A stretch of DNA of 64,000 nucleotides from Cytophagales bacterium (GTDB taxonomy: Bacteria > Bacteroidota > Bacteroidia > Cytophagales > Cyclobacteriaceae). Location: contig JAFLBR010000008.1 in NCBI GenBank assembly GCA_017303795.1, forward strand, positions 1-64,000, in the 5' to 3' direction. Positions 50,787 through 60,544 of the stretch are shown here, in pieces. Within the stretch, counting starts at the first letter, position 1; each line of letters opens with the position of its first letter. A program made the position numbers and the translations under genes. The notes below the pieces were generated by a model. That model did not search any database and was not told the DNA's origin. It saw nothing but the letters and a program-made list of their open reading frames with translations.

Positions 50787-51914
50787 ATGCTTAACAGACG
50801 TACCCTCCGCATCAAAATTATGCAAAGCCTTTTTGCCTTCGAGCAATGTAAGGAAGCTAACCACTTGTTGGCCCACGATTTAATAGACGAAAGATTTCAG
50901 CCCGACCTTAATTCTATGGAGCCGCAGGACAAAGAACTTCTGCGCAAACAGAAAAAAGCAGCCATGCAGCTTTTTGAACGCAAGTTCAGAGGCAAGGAAG
51001 TTGAAGAAAACTCCGATGCTAAAATAAACAGCACAGTTGACGAAGCCTTTGAGTTATTCAACAAACAAGTGAAAAAAGATCAGTCTTTTCTTTCGAAGAA
51101 CATTATAATCGAAATAGAAAAACTAACCGGAATTTACCACGATGTATTAAGCCTGCTGATTGAGTTTGCAAGTCTGGCCGCAGCCGAAAAAAAAGTAAAT
51201 CATTCGCATTATGCCAATAACCCGTTGGTAACGGCATTGGCCAACCACACGGAATTAACAGCCAGTTTGCTCAAGTCTGGAAGCATGTGGGTGAAACACA
51301 AAGACAGCGTGCGCAGTTGGTTTAAGGAAGTGGTAAAAGAAGACGATGCCTACCAGGAATTTATAGCAAGTAAAAAACCATCAGAAGAAGATCAACGGGC
51401 CATCATTAAACATTTGGTACGCAAACGCATTCTGGGTGCCGGGCCCATCAACGATTTTTTAGAAGCCGAAGATATTCGTTGGGCCGAAGACCGTGAGATA
51501 ATCAAAAGCCTGGTAGATAAAACCATTAAATCGTTTGAAGGTACGCAGGTGGTGCTGCAAAAGCTTTCGCTGGATTGGGAAGATGACAAACTGTTTGTGA
51601 ACAAACTCTTTACCAACACCATAGAGCTAGACGAAAAATATAAACAACTAATTGCGCAGAATACCCGCAATTGGGAAGTGGACCGGTTGCCGCTAACCGA
51701 CAGAGTAATATTAGAGATGGCACTGGCCGAAATGGTAACGTTTCCTAACATTCCCGTTAAGGTTACTATAAACGAGTACATTGAACTTACCAAAGAATAC
51801 AGCACCCCTAAAAGCCGCCAGTTTATAAATGGTATTCTGGATGTAATGTCCAAAGCCATGAAAGATTCCGGGGCGATTAAAAAGAGTGGCCGTGGGCTGA
51901 TTGATAATAAGTAA
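50787..51914 (+). CDS. nusB: transcription antitermination factor NusB, long form
   Basis: A 375-residue protein; the first part (LNRRTLRIKIMQSLFAFEQ) and the C-terminal part (PLTDRVILEMALAEMVTFPNIPVKVTINEYIELTKEYSTPKSRQFINGILD) match NusB. The family core is about 140 residues; Bacteroidota versions carry a large middle insertion, as here. It binds boxA RNA with NusE in rRNA antitermination. The ATG at 50787 is chosen over the TTG at 50760, which lies in the promoter box. Confidence 0.9.
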   Translation: MLNRRTLRIKIMQSLFAFEQCKEANHLLAHDLIDERFQPDLNSMEPQDKELLRKQKKAAMQLFERKFRGKEVEENSDAKINSTVDEAFELFNKQVKKDQSFLSKNIIIEIEKLTGIYHDVLSLLIEFASLAAAEKKVNHSHYANNPLVTALANHTELTASLLKSGSMWVKHKDSVRSWFKEVVKEDDAYQEFIASKKPSEEDQRAIIKHLVRKRILGAGPINDFLEAEDIRWAEDREIIKSLVDKTIKSFEGTQVVLQKLSLDWEDDKLFVNKLFTNTIELDEKYKQLIAQNTRNWEVDRLPLTDRVILEMALAEMVTFPNIPVKVTINEYIELTKEYSTPKSRQFINGILDVMSKAMKDSGAIKKSGRGLIDNK

Positions 51915-51921
51915 CCTGTAT

Positions 51922-51996
51922 AAACCTGACAGGTTTTTGATTTACTTAGTTTAAAAGAACCTGTCAGGTTTATTCATTGAAAGACCTGTCAGGTTT
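51922..51996. repeat. cluster of three AACCTG(A/T)CAGGTT palindromes
   Basis: AAACCTGACAGGTTT (51922-51936), AACCTGTCAGGTTT (51958-51971) and GACCTGTCAGGTTTTG (51983-51996), just after the nusB stop. The palindromes are variable in spacing, and there are no spacers of equal length as in CRISPR. Confidence 0.8.
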
Positions 51997-52048
51997 TGTG
52001 GAAAAAAGGGCTTTAAGTTTTATCTTTACGATCCCTAAAATCTAAGTT

Positions 52049-52360
52049 ATGGGCAAAAAAGGAAGTAATGCATTAATGGCTTTTTTGGCAGGAGCTGCGG
52101 TAGGCGCAGTTTTGGGCGTTTTGTATGCACCCGATAAGGGTTCTAACACGCGCGAGAAACTCTCTTTCCAATTGGACAAGTACAAAAAAATGCTGGAAGA
52201 GATGTTGGCCGATCTGGTATCGGGCAAAGAAACACCGCTTACTACCGAAGCAAAATCGCAAGGCCAGAAGGTGGTTTCTGAAGCTAAGGACAAAGCTCAA
52301 CGCCTGCTGGATGATGTGGATGAACTACTGGAACAAATTCGTGGGAACAAGAACAGTTAA
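52049..52360 (+). CDS. YtxH-domain protein
   Basis: A 103-residue protein with an N-terminal glycine-rich hydrophobic segment (LMAFLAGAAVGAVLGVLYAPDKG) and a charged helical tail, as in YtxH proteins. Function unknown; stress-related in Bacillus. TATCTTTA lies 20 bases upstream. It follows nusB after the palindrome cluster. Confidence 0.85.
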   Translation: MGKKGSNALMAFLAGAAVGAVLGVLYAPDKGSNTREKLSFQLDKYKKMLEEMLADLVSGKETPLTTEAKSQGQKVVSEAKDKAQRLLDDVDELLEQIRGNKNS

Positions 52361-52408
52361 TGATATGTTAATCTGCCGGTAAGACAAACTTTGCCGGTTT
52401 TAACAACC

Positions 52409-52416
52409 TAATTTTG
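52409..52416 (+). promoter_or_regulatory. -7 promoter box TAATTTTG
   Basis: Perfect TAnnTTTG, 31 bases before the ATG at 52448. Confidence 0.45.
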
Positions 52417-52447
52417 AAACCTTAACCGAAACTAAAATAAACAGAAT

Positions 52448-52987
52448 ATGAAGATCACATTCAGAGTATTGTCAGCATTGGCGCTGGTGGTTGTGATGAT
52501 GAGTTGCAACGACCGTGCTGCCGAAAAAAGAATTGCCGAACTGGAAAGCCGTCTGGCCCAGATTGAAGGAAACAAAAGCGCAACAACTCCGGCTATAACA
52601 CCGGATGCAACTCCAACCACACCCGAAGAAAAACCAGAAGGACCGTTGCCAGTAGCACAGTTTGAGAAAATTGAACATGACTTCGGTACCATTAGCGAAG
52701 GCCAGAAAGTTACCCACATTTACAAAGTGAAAAACACTGGTGAAGCTCCTTTGATTATTCAAAGCGCACAACCTTCCTGCGGCTGTACAGTGCCCACCTG
52801 GTCGCAGGAGCCAATTCCGGTTGGCGGCACAGGACAAATTACTGCCGAGTTTGATAGCGGTGGAAAGCCAGGCATCAACAATAAAACAATTACCGTTACT
52901 GCCAACACCTGGCCTAAGGTTACAACACTTCGCTTTAAGGCGATGGTAACCCCAAAGCCTGATGGAGCCAACGGCCCGGTGAAATAA
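52448..52987 (+). CDS. DUF1573 lipoprotein
   Basis: A 179-residue protein: lipobox (MMSC, Cys 20), a short coiled coil and Thr/Pro-rich linker (residues 25-70), then DUF1573 (FEKIEHDFGTISEG, KNTGEAPLIIQSAQPSCGCTVP). DUF1573 is an Ig-like fold common in Bacteroidota envelopes, function unknown. The neighbouring yajC-coaE order is conserved in related bacteria. A terminator-like hairpin follows. Confidence 0.9.
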   Translation: MKITFRVLSALALVVVMMSCNDRAAEKRIAELESRLAQIEGNKSATTPAITPDATPTTPEEKPEGPLPVAQFEKIEHDFGTISEGQKVTHIYKVKNTGEAPLIIQSAQPSCGCTVPTWSQEPIPVGGTGQITAEFDSGGKPGINNKTITVTANTWPKVTTLRFKAMVTPKPDGANGPVK

Positions 52988-53011
52988 TAAAACGATAACA
53001 ATGTCAACAAG

Positions 53012-53037
53012 CATCCCAGACCTTATGGTTTGGGATG
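53012..53037 (+). terminator. terminator hairpin after DUF1573 gene
   Basis: CATCCCAGACC-TTAT-GGTTTGGGATG (one G-U pair) followed by TTTCTTTT. The T-run is moderate. Confidence 0.65.
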
Positions 53038-53077
53038 TTTCTTTTAATGGGTAACTTAGCGGCCCAAAATTTATATT

Positions 53078-53407
53078 ATGATTTACTCGATTTTAGTACA
53101 AGCTCAAACACCCGGAGGAAGTGGATTAACTACTCAACTTCTTTTTATGGGCGCGCTGATTGCCGTGTTTTATTTCTTTATGATCCGTCCGCAGCAGAAA
53201 AAAGCGAAAGACCAGAAAAAGTTTACCGAAGAAATTAAGAAAGGCGACTACATAGTAACCATTGGTGGACTTCATGGCAGAATTGCCGAAATAGAAGACG
53301 ATGCATTTATTATTGAAGTAGAGCGTGGAGGAAGACTGAAGTATTCTAAGTCAGCGGTTTCTATGGAATCTACTAAAGCAGCGGCAGGCAAGAAGCCAGC
53401 AGCGTAA
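53078..53407 (+). CDS. yajC: preprotein translocase subunit YajC
   Basis: A 109-residue protein with one membrane helix (about 20-38, FMGALIAVFYFFMIRPQQKKAKDQKKF) and the YajC domain (GDYIVTIGGLHGRIAEI). It belongs to the SecDF-YajC accessory complex. Ends with the usual low-complexity tail (KAAAGKKPAA). The YbbR gene starts 28 bases later and is probably co-transcribed. Confidence 0.95.
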   Translation: MIYSILVQAQTPGGSGLTTQLLFMGALIAVFYFFMIRPQQKKAKDQKKFTEEIKKGDYIVTIGGLHGRIAEIEDDAFIIEVERGGRLKYSKSAVSMESTKAAAGKKPAA

Positions 53408-53435
53408 GCAATTAACTTACTAATCCGGTAAGAGT

Positions 53436-54383
53436 ATGAACGTGGTAAAACTATTGGTCAATCTCTTTCAATTTAACCGGACAAACTGGAAGGCGGTTTC
53501 GTTGTGTTTTTTTGCAGCGGCCGTCTTCTGGCTTTTTAGTGCCTTCAACAAAAATTACGCTACCGAAGTCCGCTTTCCATTGCAGGTAGTTTACAATGAA
53601 AGTCGCTTTATACCGGTTAAAAATCTACCTACTGAATTACGCCTGAATGTAAGTGGCAATGGGTGGGATTTGTTTCGCAAAAGTTTAGGCGTAAGCCTGC
53701 CAGAGTTAACACTAAACATTGAGCGTCCGCTTGAATTAAAAAAAATTCCGGGCGCGGCTTTGCCGCCCTTGCTCGCTTCTCAGCTTGGCGGATTGGCGAT
53801 TAACTATGTTGTTAACGATACCCTGAGTTTGCAGTTTGACGAACGCGATACGCATACGTTTAGAGTAGAACCCGACCTTACCGATGTGTGGTTTCGCGAA
53901 GGCTTCGGTCGCATTAGTGTAGTGAGGGTGTTGCCAGACTCAGCACGGTTAGAAGGCCCACGCGCTATTCTCCATCGTATGGCCGATGTAGTAAAAGTAA
54001 AAATGCCCAAGCTTACGCTGGATGAAAACTATAAAGGCGAAGTTCAAATTGTGCTACCCGATTCGTTGAAGTTAGTGGTAAATCCGCCAGCTGTTACTGT
54101 GATGTTTGAAGTAGGTGCAATAGAAACAATAGCGCTGCAATTGCCAGTTGAAATTATAAATCGTCCTGTGGCTGTTAAAAATTTTTCGGTGGATAGCGCG
54201 CGCATTTTTTTTCGAGTAGCGCGAGCCCATCGCACACGCATGGAAACCGAACTTAAGCAACTGGTTGTTCGGGTTGATCTGAAAGACAAACCGAGAGGTA
54301 CACACAAAATATTACCAGTACTAAGCCGGTTGCCCGATGGTGTGGAGCTAGCGGCTATCGATTCGCTTGAAGTAAGATTTTAG
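53436..54383 (+). CDS. YbbR-like (CdaR-type) protein
   Basis: A 315-residue protein with an N-terminal membrane anchor (WKAVSLCFFAAAVFWLFSAF) and two YbbR-like domains (FPLQVVYNESRFIPVKNLPTELRLNVSGNGWDL; further copy in the C-terminal half). YbbR/CdaR regulates c-di-AMP cyclase in Firmicutes; no cyclase gene is in this window, so the role here is open. It lies between yajC and coaE. Confidence 0.8.
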   Translation: MNVVKLLVNLFQFNRTNWKAVSLCFFAAAVFWLFSAFNKNYATEVRFPLQVVYNESRFIPVKNLPTELRLNVSGNGWDLFRKSLGVSLPELTLNIERPLELKKIPGAALPPLLASQLGGLAINYVVNDTLSLQFDERDTHTFRVEPDLTDVWFREGFGRISVVRVLPDSARLEGPRAILHRMADVVKVKMPKLTLDENYKGEVQIVLPDSLKLVVNPPAVTVMFEVGAIETIALQLPVEIINRPVAVKNFSVDSARIFFRVARAHRTRMETELKQLVVRVDLKDKPRGTHKILPVLSRLPDGVELAAIDSLEVRF

Positions 54384-54427
54384 AAAAGCGTTAAGCTTCA
54401 GGTTATAATTCTAAGGTTCACAAAAAC

Positions 54428-55024
54428 ATGGGCAATCCATTACAAATAGGAATTACGGGTGGCATCGGCTCGGGCAAAAGTCTGGTTTGTAAAATTTTTA
54501 ACGCGCTGGGCACACCTACATACGATGCCGATAGCCGAGCGAAAATGGTAATGACCACTGACGGAATACTGGTAGAAGCAATCAAAAAAGAATTCGGAGT
54601 TTTGTCTTACGATGCGAAGGGTGTTCTTAACAGACAGCATCTGGCAAATAGTGTATTTAATCAACCCGATAAACTTAAGCGCCTGAATGAATTGGTGCAT
54701 CCGCGGGTAGCGTTAGATTATAAACATTGGATGAGCAGCCAGACGAATGTTAAATATGTGTTAAAAGAAGCAGCCCTGTTGTTTGAGTCAGGATCTTATC
54801 AATCGCTGGATAAAATAATTGTTGTAACCGCACCGGAAACTCTTAGAGTGCAGCGGGTGTTAATACGTGATCCGCATCGTAGTGCTGAGCAAACGAAAGA
54901 GATTATTCGTAATCAGATGGAAGAAGAAGAAAAAACAAAAAGAGCCGATTACGTTATTGTGAATGATGAAACTACATTACTTATCCCGCAAGTGCTTAAC
55001 CTGCATCTGCAATTTATCGCTTAG
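54428..55024 (+). CDS. coaE: dephospho-CoA kinase
   Basis: A 198-residue P-loop kinase (GITGGIGSGKS, residues 8-18; ADSRAKMV; VKYVLKEAALLFESG; RDPHRSAEQTKEIIRNQ). It phosphorylates dephospho-CoA in the last step of coenzyme A synthesis. ATG start. The RND adaptor gene follows 31 bases after its stop. Confidence 0.95.
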   Translation: MGNPLQIGITGGIGSGKSLVCKIFNALGTPTYDADSRAKMVMTTDGILVEAIKKEFGVLSYDAKGVLNRQHLANSVFNQPDKLKRLNELVHPRVALDYKHWMSSQTNVKYVLKEAALLFESGSYQSLDKIIVVTAPETLRVQRVLIRDPHRSAEQTKEIIRNQMEEEEKTKRADYVIVNDETTLLIPQVLNLHLQFIA

Positions 55025-55055
55025 AATTTCCCGTTTTAATTTGATTAGAGAGATT

Positions 55056-56114
55056 ATGATTTTGAACTCCCACCGTTTTGCTGCCTTGTTGGTTGTGATC
55101 GTATTGGCTTCCTGCCAAAGTAAAAAAACACCCGTGCAGGCAAACAACCGTAATATGGGCCCCATGGTGGTAGATGGTTTTTTAGTAACGCCTCAAACCA
55201 TCAGCGATAAAATTGAAGTGCCCGGTTCGCTTATGCCTGCAGAAGAAACACAGATTCGTACAGAAGTAAGTGGCCGTGTAGTGCGCCTTAATGTTCAGGA
55301 AGGTACAACGGTAAATCAAGGCGAACTCTTGGTGAAGTTGTTTGATCAGGATTTGCAGGCTAACCTGAAAAAACTTCAGGTGCAGTTAGAGATTGCCAAC
55401 AAAAACGAAGAACGTCTGCGCGAATTACTTTCTATTAATGGTATTAGTCAACAGGATTATGATTTGAGTAAACTTAATGTAGAAAACCTAAAGGCCGATA
55501 TTGAGTCTGTTCAGATTGCAATTTCGAAAACTGAAATTCGTGCACCTTATCGCGGAAGAGTAGGGTTGCGTAATGTCAGCCTGGGTACGTATTTATCGCC
55601 CACAGAAATCATAACCACCATCCGTCAGGTTGAACAATTGAAACTTGAGTTTGCCGTACCTGAGAAGTATGCAAAAGATGTTAGGGCCGGAAGCAAAGTA
55701 GTTTTTCGGGTGGATGGCGGAAACCGCGATCATATTGCTTCAGTAATTGCTACCGAAAGCGGAGTAGATCAAACTACACGTACGCTGCGCATTCGTGCGT
55801 TGGTTACGTCCAATCATACCGAGTTAGTACCAGGAATTTTTGCTAAAGTGTTTTTGCAATTGGGTAACAGCACAAACGCTATGTTAATTCCTACACAGGC
55901 GGTGTTGCCACAAATCCGCAATAAGCAGGTTATTCTTTTAAGAAAAGACAGTGCGTTTTTCACCACCGTAGAAACCGGCATTCGCGATTCGGTGTATGTA
56001 CAAATTTTGAATGGCATAAAGCCTGGCGATACCGTAGTGACTACTGGTTTAATGGCCATTCGCCCGAATGCAAAAATCAAAATCGGAAGTTTAAGTCGTT
56101 ACCAATCTAAATAA
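55056..56114 (+). CDS. RND efflux periplasmic adaptor (MFP)
   Basis: About 352 residues from the ATG giving MILNSHRFAALLVVIVLASC; lipobox Cys 20, so outer-membrane-facing lipoprotein. Motifs: VPGSLMPAEETQIRTEVSGRVV (barrel-sandwich hybrid), a coiled hairpin (120-165) and beta-barrel domain. The upstream extension of the frame overlaps coaE and is not used. It links the RND pump to TolC and starts a three-gene operon. Confidence 0.9.
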   Translation: MILNSHRFAALLVVIVLASCQSKKTPVQANNRNMGPMVVDGFLVTPQTISDKIEVPGSLMPAEETQIRTEVSGRVVRLNVQEGTTVNQGELLVKLFDQDLQANLKKLQVQLEIANKNEERLRELLSINGISQQDYDLSKLNVENLKADIESVQIAISKTEIRAPYRGRVGLRNVSLGTYLSPTEIITTIRQVEQLKLEFAVPEKYAKDVRAGSKVVFRVDGGNRDHIASVIATESGVDQTTRTLRIRALVTSNHTELVPGIFAKVFLQLGNSTNAMLIPTQAVLPQIRNKQVILLRKDSAFFTTVETGIRDSVYVQILNGIKPGDTVVTTGLMAIRPNAKIKIGSLSRYQSK

Positions 56115-56123
56115 ACCCGACTT

Positions 56124-59100
56124 ATGAACATTTCAGAATTAAGTTTGAAGAGACCCGTATTGGCGTTCGTTATGAACATCATTCTGGTGGTGTTTGGTAT
56201 AATTGGATTTCAATCGCTTGGCGTGCGCGATTATCCGGCTATCGATCCGCCAGTAATTAGTGTGAGTACTTCTTATTCAGGCGCCAATGCGGATATCATT
56301 GAATCGCAGATTACTGAGCCAATCGAAAAAGCAGTTAATGGCATTGCGGGTATTAAAAATATCACGTCTTCATCAAGCGTAGGCCGAAGTAACATCAATA
56401 TTGAATTTAACCTGGAGGTTGATCTGGAAGCTGCAGCCAACGATGTGCGCGACAAAGTTTCGCAAGCTACCCGCCAGTTGCCCGATGATTTACAAAGCCC
56501 CCCCACAGTTTCAAAAGCCGATGCTAATTCGGGTCCGATCATTAGTATGACGGTGCAGAGTAACACGCGCAACCATCTTGAACTTACCGAGTATGCCAAC
56601 AACGTGTTGGTAGAACGTTTACAAACTATTCCCGGTGTAAGTGGTATTCAGATCTGGGGCGAGAAACGTTTTGCTATGCGCATCTGGATTGATCCGGCAA
56701 GACTTAGTGCATATGGGTTAACGGCATTAGATGTGCAGCAAGCCTTAAATCGTGAAAACGTAGAATTACCGGCTGGTAAAATTTCGGGGAACTCAACCGA
56801 ACTTACGGTGCGCACTTTTGGTCGGTTGTTTACAGAAGAAGAATTTAACAATGTAATTATTAAGTCTTCGCCCGATAGCGACATCCGCTTGCGCGATATT
56901 GGTGAAGCGGTGCTGGGGCCTGAGAATGAAGAATCAATTCTGCGCGAAAGCAATATTGGCATGGTGGGTATGGCAATCGTGCCATTGCCCGGCTCCAACT
57001 ATGTTTCCATTTCCGATGAGTTCTATAAGCGGATGGATCAAATCAAGAAAGAAGTACCGAGCGACATCCGGCTGGATATTGCGATGGATCAAACGGTATT
57101 CATCAAGCGTTCTATTCTTGAAGTGGAGGAGACGCTTATCATTTCATTTAGTCTCGTAGTACTAATTATTTATTTGTTCTTCCGCGATATGCTAATCGCG
57201 TTGCGCCCGCTTATTGATATTCCGGTTTCATTGTTGGCCACATTCTTTATTATGTACCTGTGTGGCTTTTCAATCAATGTATTAACCATGCTGGGGATTG
57301 TGCTGGCTACAGGTCTGGTGGTGGATGATGGTATTGTGGTAACGGAAAACATTTATAAAAAATTAGAAGGTGGCATGAATAAATATCAGGCCGCGCTGGA
57401 AGGATCAAAAGAAATTTTCTTTGCGGTTATCTCTACCTCCATTACGCTGGCCATTGTATTCTTACCTATTCTCTTTTTGCAAGGCTTTACCGGCCGATTG
57501 TTTACAGAGTTTGGCGTGGTGGTAGCGGGTGCAGTATTGGTTTCAGCTTTTGTATCGCTTACGCTTACGCCTGTATTGAGTGTAAAACTTACGCGCAGTC
57601 ATCACAAGCACTCCTGGTTTTATAATGTAACCGAACCTTTCTTTCAAAAAATGGAAAGTGGTTATGCAAACTTGTTGGGTAAGTTTATGAATGTGCGCTG
57701 GATGGCGACAGCTATTATTCTTGCTTGTTTGGGAATTACCTACCTGATAGGATCCAACATTCAATCAGAACTTGCGCCACTTGAAGACAGAAATCAATTT
57801 CGGTTGCAGTTAACCGCGCCCGAAGGCACTGCGTACGAGTACATGGATAACTATGTGCGCGAGATGGTTGACTTTGTTATCGACTCAGTTCCAGAACATA
57901 AAACAGCACTATCGGTAACGGCACCTGGCTTTACAGGAAGCGGTTCGGTTAACACCGGATTTGTTCGGGTTACCTTGGTTGATCCAGATCAGCGCGAGCG
58001 TTCGCAACAGGAAATTGTAGATGCCGTTAGTCGCAATCTGAAAAATTTCCCGCAAGGCCGCGCTTTCGCGATTCAGGAACAAACTATTTCAGTAGATAGA
58101 CGTGGTGGCTTGCCCGTAGCATTTGTAATTCAAAACAACAACTTTGATAAACTGAAAGAAGCTATTCCTAAAATGTTGCTGGCGGCCAATCAACATCCTG
58201 ATTTACAAACCGTAGATATTGATCTGAAGTTTAACAAACCAGAGTTGCGTGTACAAATCAATCGCCTGAAGGCAACGCAACTGGGCGTGAGTGTGCAAGA
58301 CATTTCGCAAACGCTGCAATTGGCGTATAGTAATTTGCGCTTTGGCTATTTTACCCGCGATGGAAAACAATATCAGGTAATGGGGCAAGTATCTAAACCA
58401 AATCGCGATGATCCTGCTGATTTAAAAAATCTTTATGTGCGGGCACGTTCAGGTGAATTGGTTTCAATTGATAACCTGGTAACCATAGAAGAATCTACTA
58501 CCCCTCCAACCTTGTATCGTTTCAACCGGTTTAAGTCGGCCACCATTTCGGCTGGACTTGCGCCTGGTAAAACAGTGGGTGATGGAATTAAGGCGATGGA
58601 ACAAATTGCAAGCGAACAATTAGACGAAACGTTTACAACTTCCCTCTCGGGCGTGTCACGCGATTTTGCAGAGAGCTCGGGCAATACAGCGTTTGCCTTT
58701 TTGCTTGCGCTTGCGCTTATCTATCTGGTATTGGCTGCCCAGTTTGAGAGCTTTGTTGATCCGTTTACCATTATGCTTACTGTACCATTGGCTATTTGCG
58801 GAGCCTTGATTTCGCTCTGGGTTTTCGGACAAACTCTTAATATCTTCTCACAGATAGGTATGATCATGTTGATTGGATTGGTAACCAAAAACGGAATTCT
58901 TATAGTTGAATTTGCCAACAAAAAACGCGAAGAAGGTTTATCTAAAATGGAGGCGGTGTTAGAAGCTTCGCGCTTGCGCTTGCGTCCTATTTTGATGACC
59001 AGCTTAGCGATGGCATTGGGTTGTTTGCCTATTGCTTTATCGTTAGGAGCAGCATCCACCAGTCGTAAACCATTGGGTATTGTAATTGTGGGCGGAGTAA

Positions 59101-59234
59101 TTTTCTCGCTCGTATTAACCTTGTTTGTAATACCTGCCATGTACACGTATTTGTCGCGCCAACGCAAGCATAATCCGCTTGACGAAGCGATAACAGTGCC
59201 TTTGCAAAAACCAGAACTTGCGTATGAAGCTTAA
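56124..59234 (+). CDS. RND efflux pump, HAE-1 family
   Basis: A 1036-residue inner-membrane transporter with 12 helices. LKRPVLAFVMNIILVVFGIIGF at the start, VLATGLVVDDGIVVTENIYKKL (Asp pair for proton relay), and GLVTKNGILIVEFANKKREEG are AcrB-type motifs. It exports drugs or other hydrophobic compounds using proton motive force. It starts nine bases after the adaptor stop and overlaps the TolC gene by 11 bases. Confidence 0.95.
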   Translation: MNISELSLKRPVLAFVMNIILVVFGIIGFQSLGVRDYPAIDPPVISVSTSYSGANADIIESQITEPIEKAVNGIAGIKNITSSSSVGRSNINIEFNLEVDLEAAANDVRDKVSQATRQLPDDLQSPPTVSKADANSGPIISMTVQSNTRNHLELTEYANNVLVERLQTIPGVSGIQIWGEKRFAMRIWIDPARLSAYGLTALDVQQALNRENVELPAGKISGNSTELTVRTFGRLFTEEEFNNVIIKSSPDSDIRLRDIGEAVLGPENEESILRESNIGMVGMAIVPLPGSNYVSISDEFYKRMDQIKKEVPSDIRLDIAMDQTVFIKRSILEVEETLIISFSLVVLIIYLFFRDMLIALRPLIDIPVSLLATFFIMYLCGFSINVLTMLGIVLATGLVVDDGIVVTENIYKKLEGGMNKYQAALEGSKEIFFAVISTSITLAIVFLPILFLQGFTGRLFTEFGVVVAGAVLVSAFVSLTLTPVLSVKLTRSHHKHSWFYNVTEPFFQKMESGYANLLGKFMNVRWMATAIILACLGITYLIGSNIQSELAPLEDRNQFRLQLTAPEGTAYEYMDNYVREMVDFVIDSVPEHKTALSVTAPGFTGSGSVNTGFVRVTLVDPDQRERSQQEIVDAVSRNLKNFPQGRAFAIQEQTISVDRRGGLPVAFVIQNNNFDKLKEAIPKMLLAANQHPDLQTVDIDLKFNKPELRVQINRLKATQLGVSVQDISQTLQLAYSNLRFGYFTRDGKQYQVMGQVSKPNRDDPADLKNLYVRARSGELVSIDNLVTIEESTTPPTLYRFNRFKSATISAGLAPGKTVGDGIKAMEQIASEQLDETFTTSLSGVSRDFAESSGNTAFAFLLALALIYLVLAAQFESFVDPFTIMLTVPLAICGALISLWVFGQTLNIFSQIGMIMLIGLVTKNGILIVEFANKKREEGLSKMEAVLEASRLRLRPILMTSLAMALGCLPIALSLGAASTSRKPLGIVIVGGVIFSLVLTLFVIPAMYTYLSRQRKHNPLDEAITVPLQKPELAYEA

Positions 59235-60543
59235 AGTTATTGCCGCCCTGGTGGTGGTAAGTTCAATTACATTGCCGGCATTTTCTCAGAAGCAGGTTTT
59301 ATTGGATGAAGTTATAGGTCTCGCATTAGAGAACGGGTACGATGTACGTCTTTCCAAAAATGCATTAGAGGCAGCCACTACCGATAATGGTTTTGCTATA
59401 GGGGGTTATTTGCCACAGCTCAATGGAACGGCATCTACAACATGGAACAACAACAATCAAAAACTGGAGTTTGAGGATGCCTCAAGAAATAATAGTGGTA
59501 AAGCAGAATCGAATAATACTGCTGCGGGTGTTCAGCTAAACTGGTTGTTATTTGATGGTACCAGAATGTTTGCAACCCGTGCCCGCCTTGCCGAACTGGA
59601 GAAACAGGGAATGGTTAACGTAAAAAACCAGATGGTTAACACCATTGCGCAGGTTGTTACTAATTACTATAACATCATTCAGCAAAAGCAACAACTAAGA
59701 GCATTGGTAGAACTGATGTCGCTTAACGAAGAGCGGGTTCGGTTAGCCGATCGCAAACTTTCGGTAGGCGCTGGCATTAAACAAGAGTTGTTGCAAGCCA
59801 AATTAGATTTGAACGCACAGCGCACGCAATTCATTAATCAGCAAACGGCAATCGAGCAATTAAAAAATCAACTGAATGTGTTGGTAGGCATGAAACTACC
59901 AGGAACATTTGAGGTTTCGGATTCTATTGAGATAAATCTCGCCATCACAAAAGAGGAAATAGCAGAAAACATTGACAGCAAAAATTTTCTGTTGCAATCT
60001 TTCCGCCAGAATATGTCGGTAGCGCGTTTACAATACCGCGAGCGCTTTGGAGAATATTTCCCCACGATTTCATTCGGGGCAGCATACAATTATTCGTTTA
60101 CCGATAATAAAACTTTAATCAATCCATTTCAGGCATTATCTAACAGAAGCAATGGTTATAATTATGGCTTCACGCTCGGGGTGCCTATTCTCAATAACTT
60201 TGTTACCCGTAGAAATGTGCAGCAGGCTGAGATCAATTTTAACCGTCAGGAATTATTGTACGAGCAGCAACGTGCCGTAATCAACACCGCAGTTCAAAAT
60301 GCGTATGTGAATTACGATAATGCCCGCAAGGTTTTATTAATTGAAGAAGAGAACATTCTGCTTGCTAAAGAGAATGCCAGCATTGCTATGGAAAGCTTTA
60401 AGCGCGGTGTAAGTACGTTTATTGAGCAGCGCACGGCCCAGCAAAGTCTGGAAGATGCTTACAACCGACTGATCAATGCGCGGTACCTGGCTAAAGTTGC
60501 TGAAACAGAATTGTTAAGACTAAGTGGCGATTTGCTGAAGTAA
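59224..60543 (+). CDS. TolC family outer-membrane protein
   Basis: About 439 residues from the ATG giving MKLKVIAALVVVSSITLPAFSQ; the TTG two codons earlier is less likely. Two TolC repeats rich in helices (NPFQALSNRSNGYNYGFTLGVPILNNF; NRLINARYLAKVAETELLRLSGDLL). It forms the exit duct of the RND system. Overlaps the pump gene by 11 bases; last gene of the operon. Confidence 0.9.
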   Translation: MKLKVIAALVVVSSITLPAFSQKQVLLDEVIGLALENGYDVRLSKNALEAATTDNGFAIGGYLPQLNGTASTTWNNNNQKLEFEDASRNNSGKAESNNTAAGVQLNWLLFDGTRMFATRARLAELEKQGMVNVKNQMVNTIAQVVTNYYNIIQQKQQLRALVELMSLNEERVRLADRKLSVGAGIKQELLQAKLDLNAQRTQFINQQTAIEQLKNQLNVLVGMKLPGTFEVSDSIEINLAITKEEIAENIDSKNFLLQSFRQNMSVARLQYRERFGEYFPTISFGAAYNYSFTDNKTLINPFQALSNRSNGYNYGFTLGVPILNNFVTRRNVQQAEINFNRQELLYEQQRAVINTAVQNAYVNYDNARKVLLIEEENILLAKENASIAMESFKRGVSTFIEQRTAQQSLEDAYNRLINARYLAKVAETELLRLSGDLLK

Positions 60544-60544
60544 C

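Noticed and set aside
51922-51996. Possible CRISPR array
   Set aside because: The three palindromes differ in sequence and spacing, the intervals are short and there are no cas genes.
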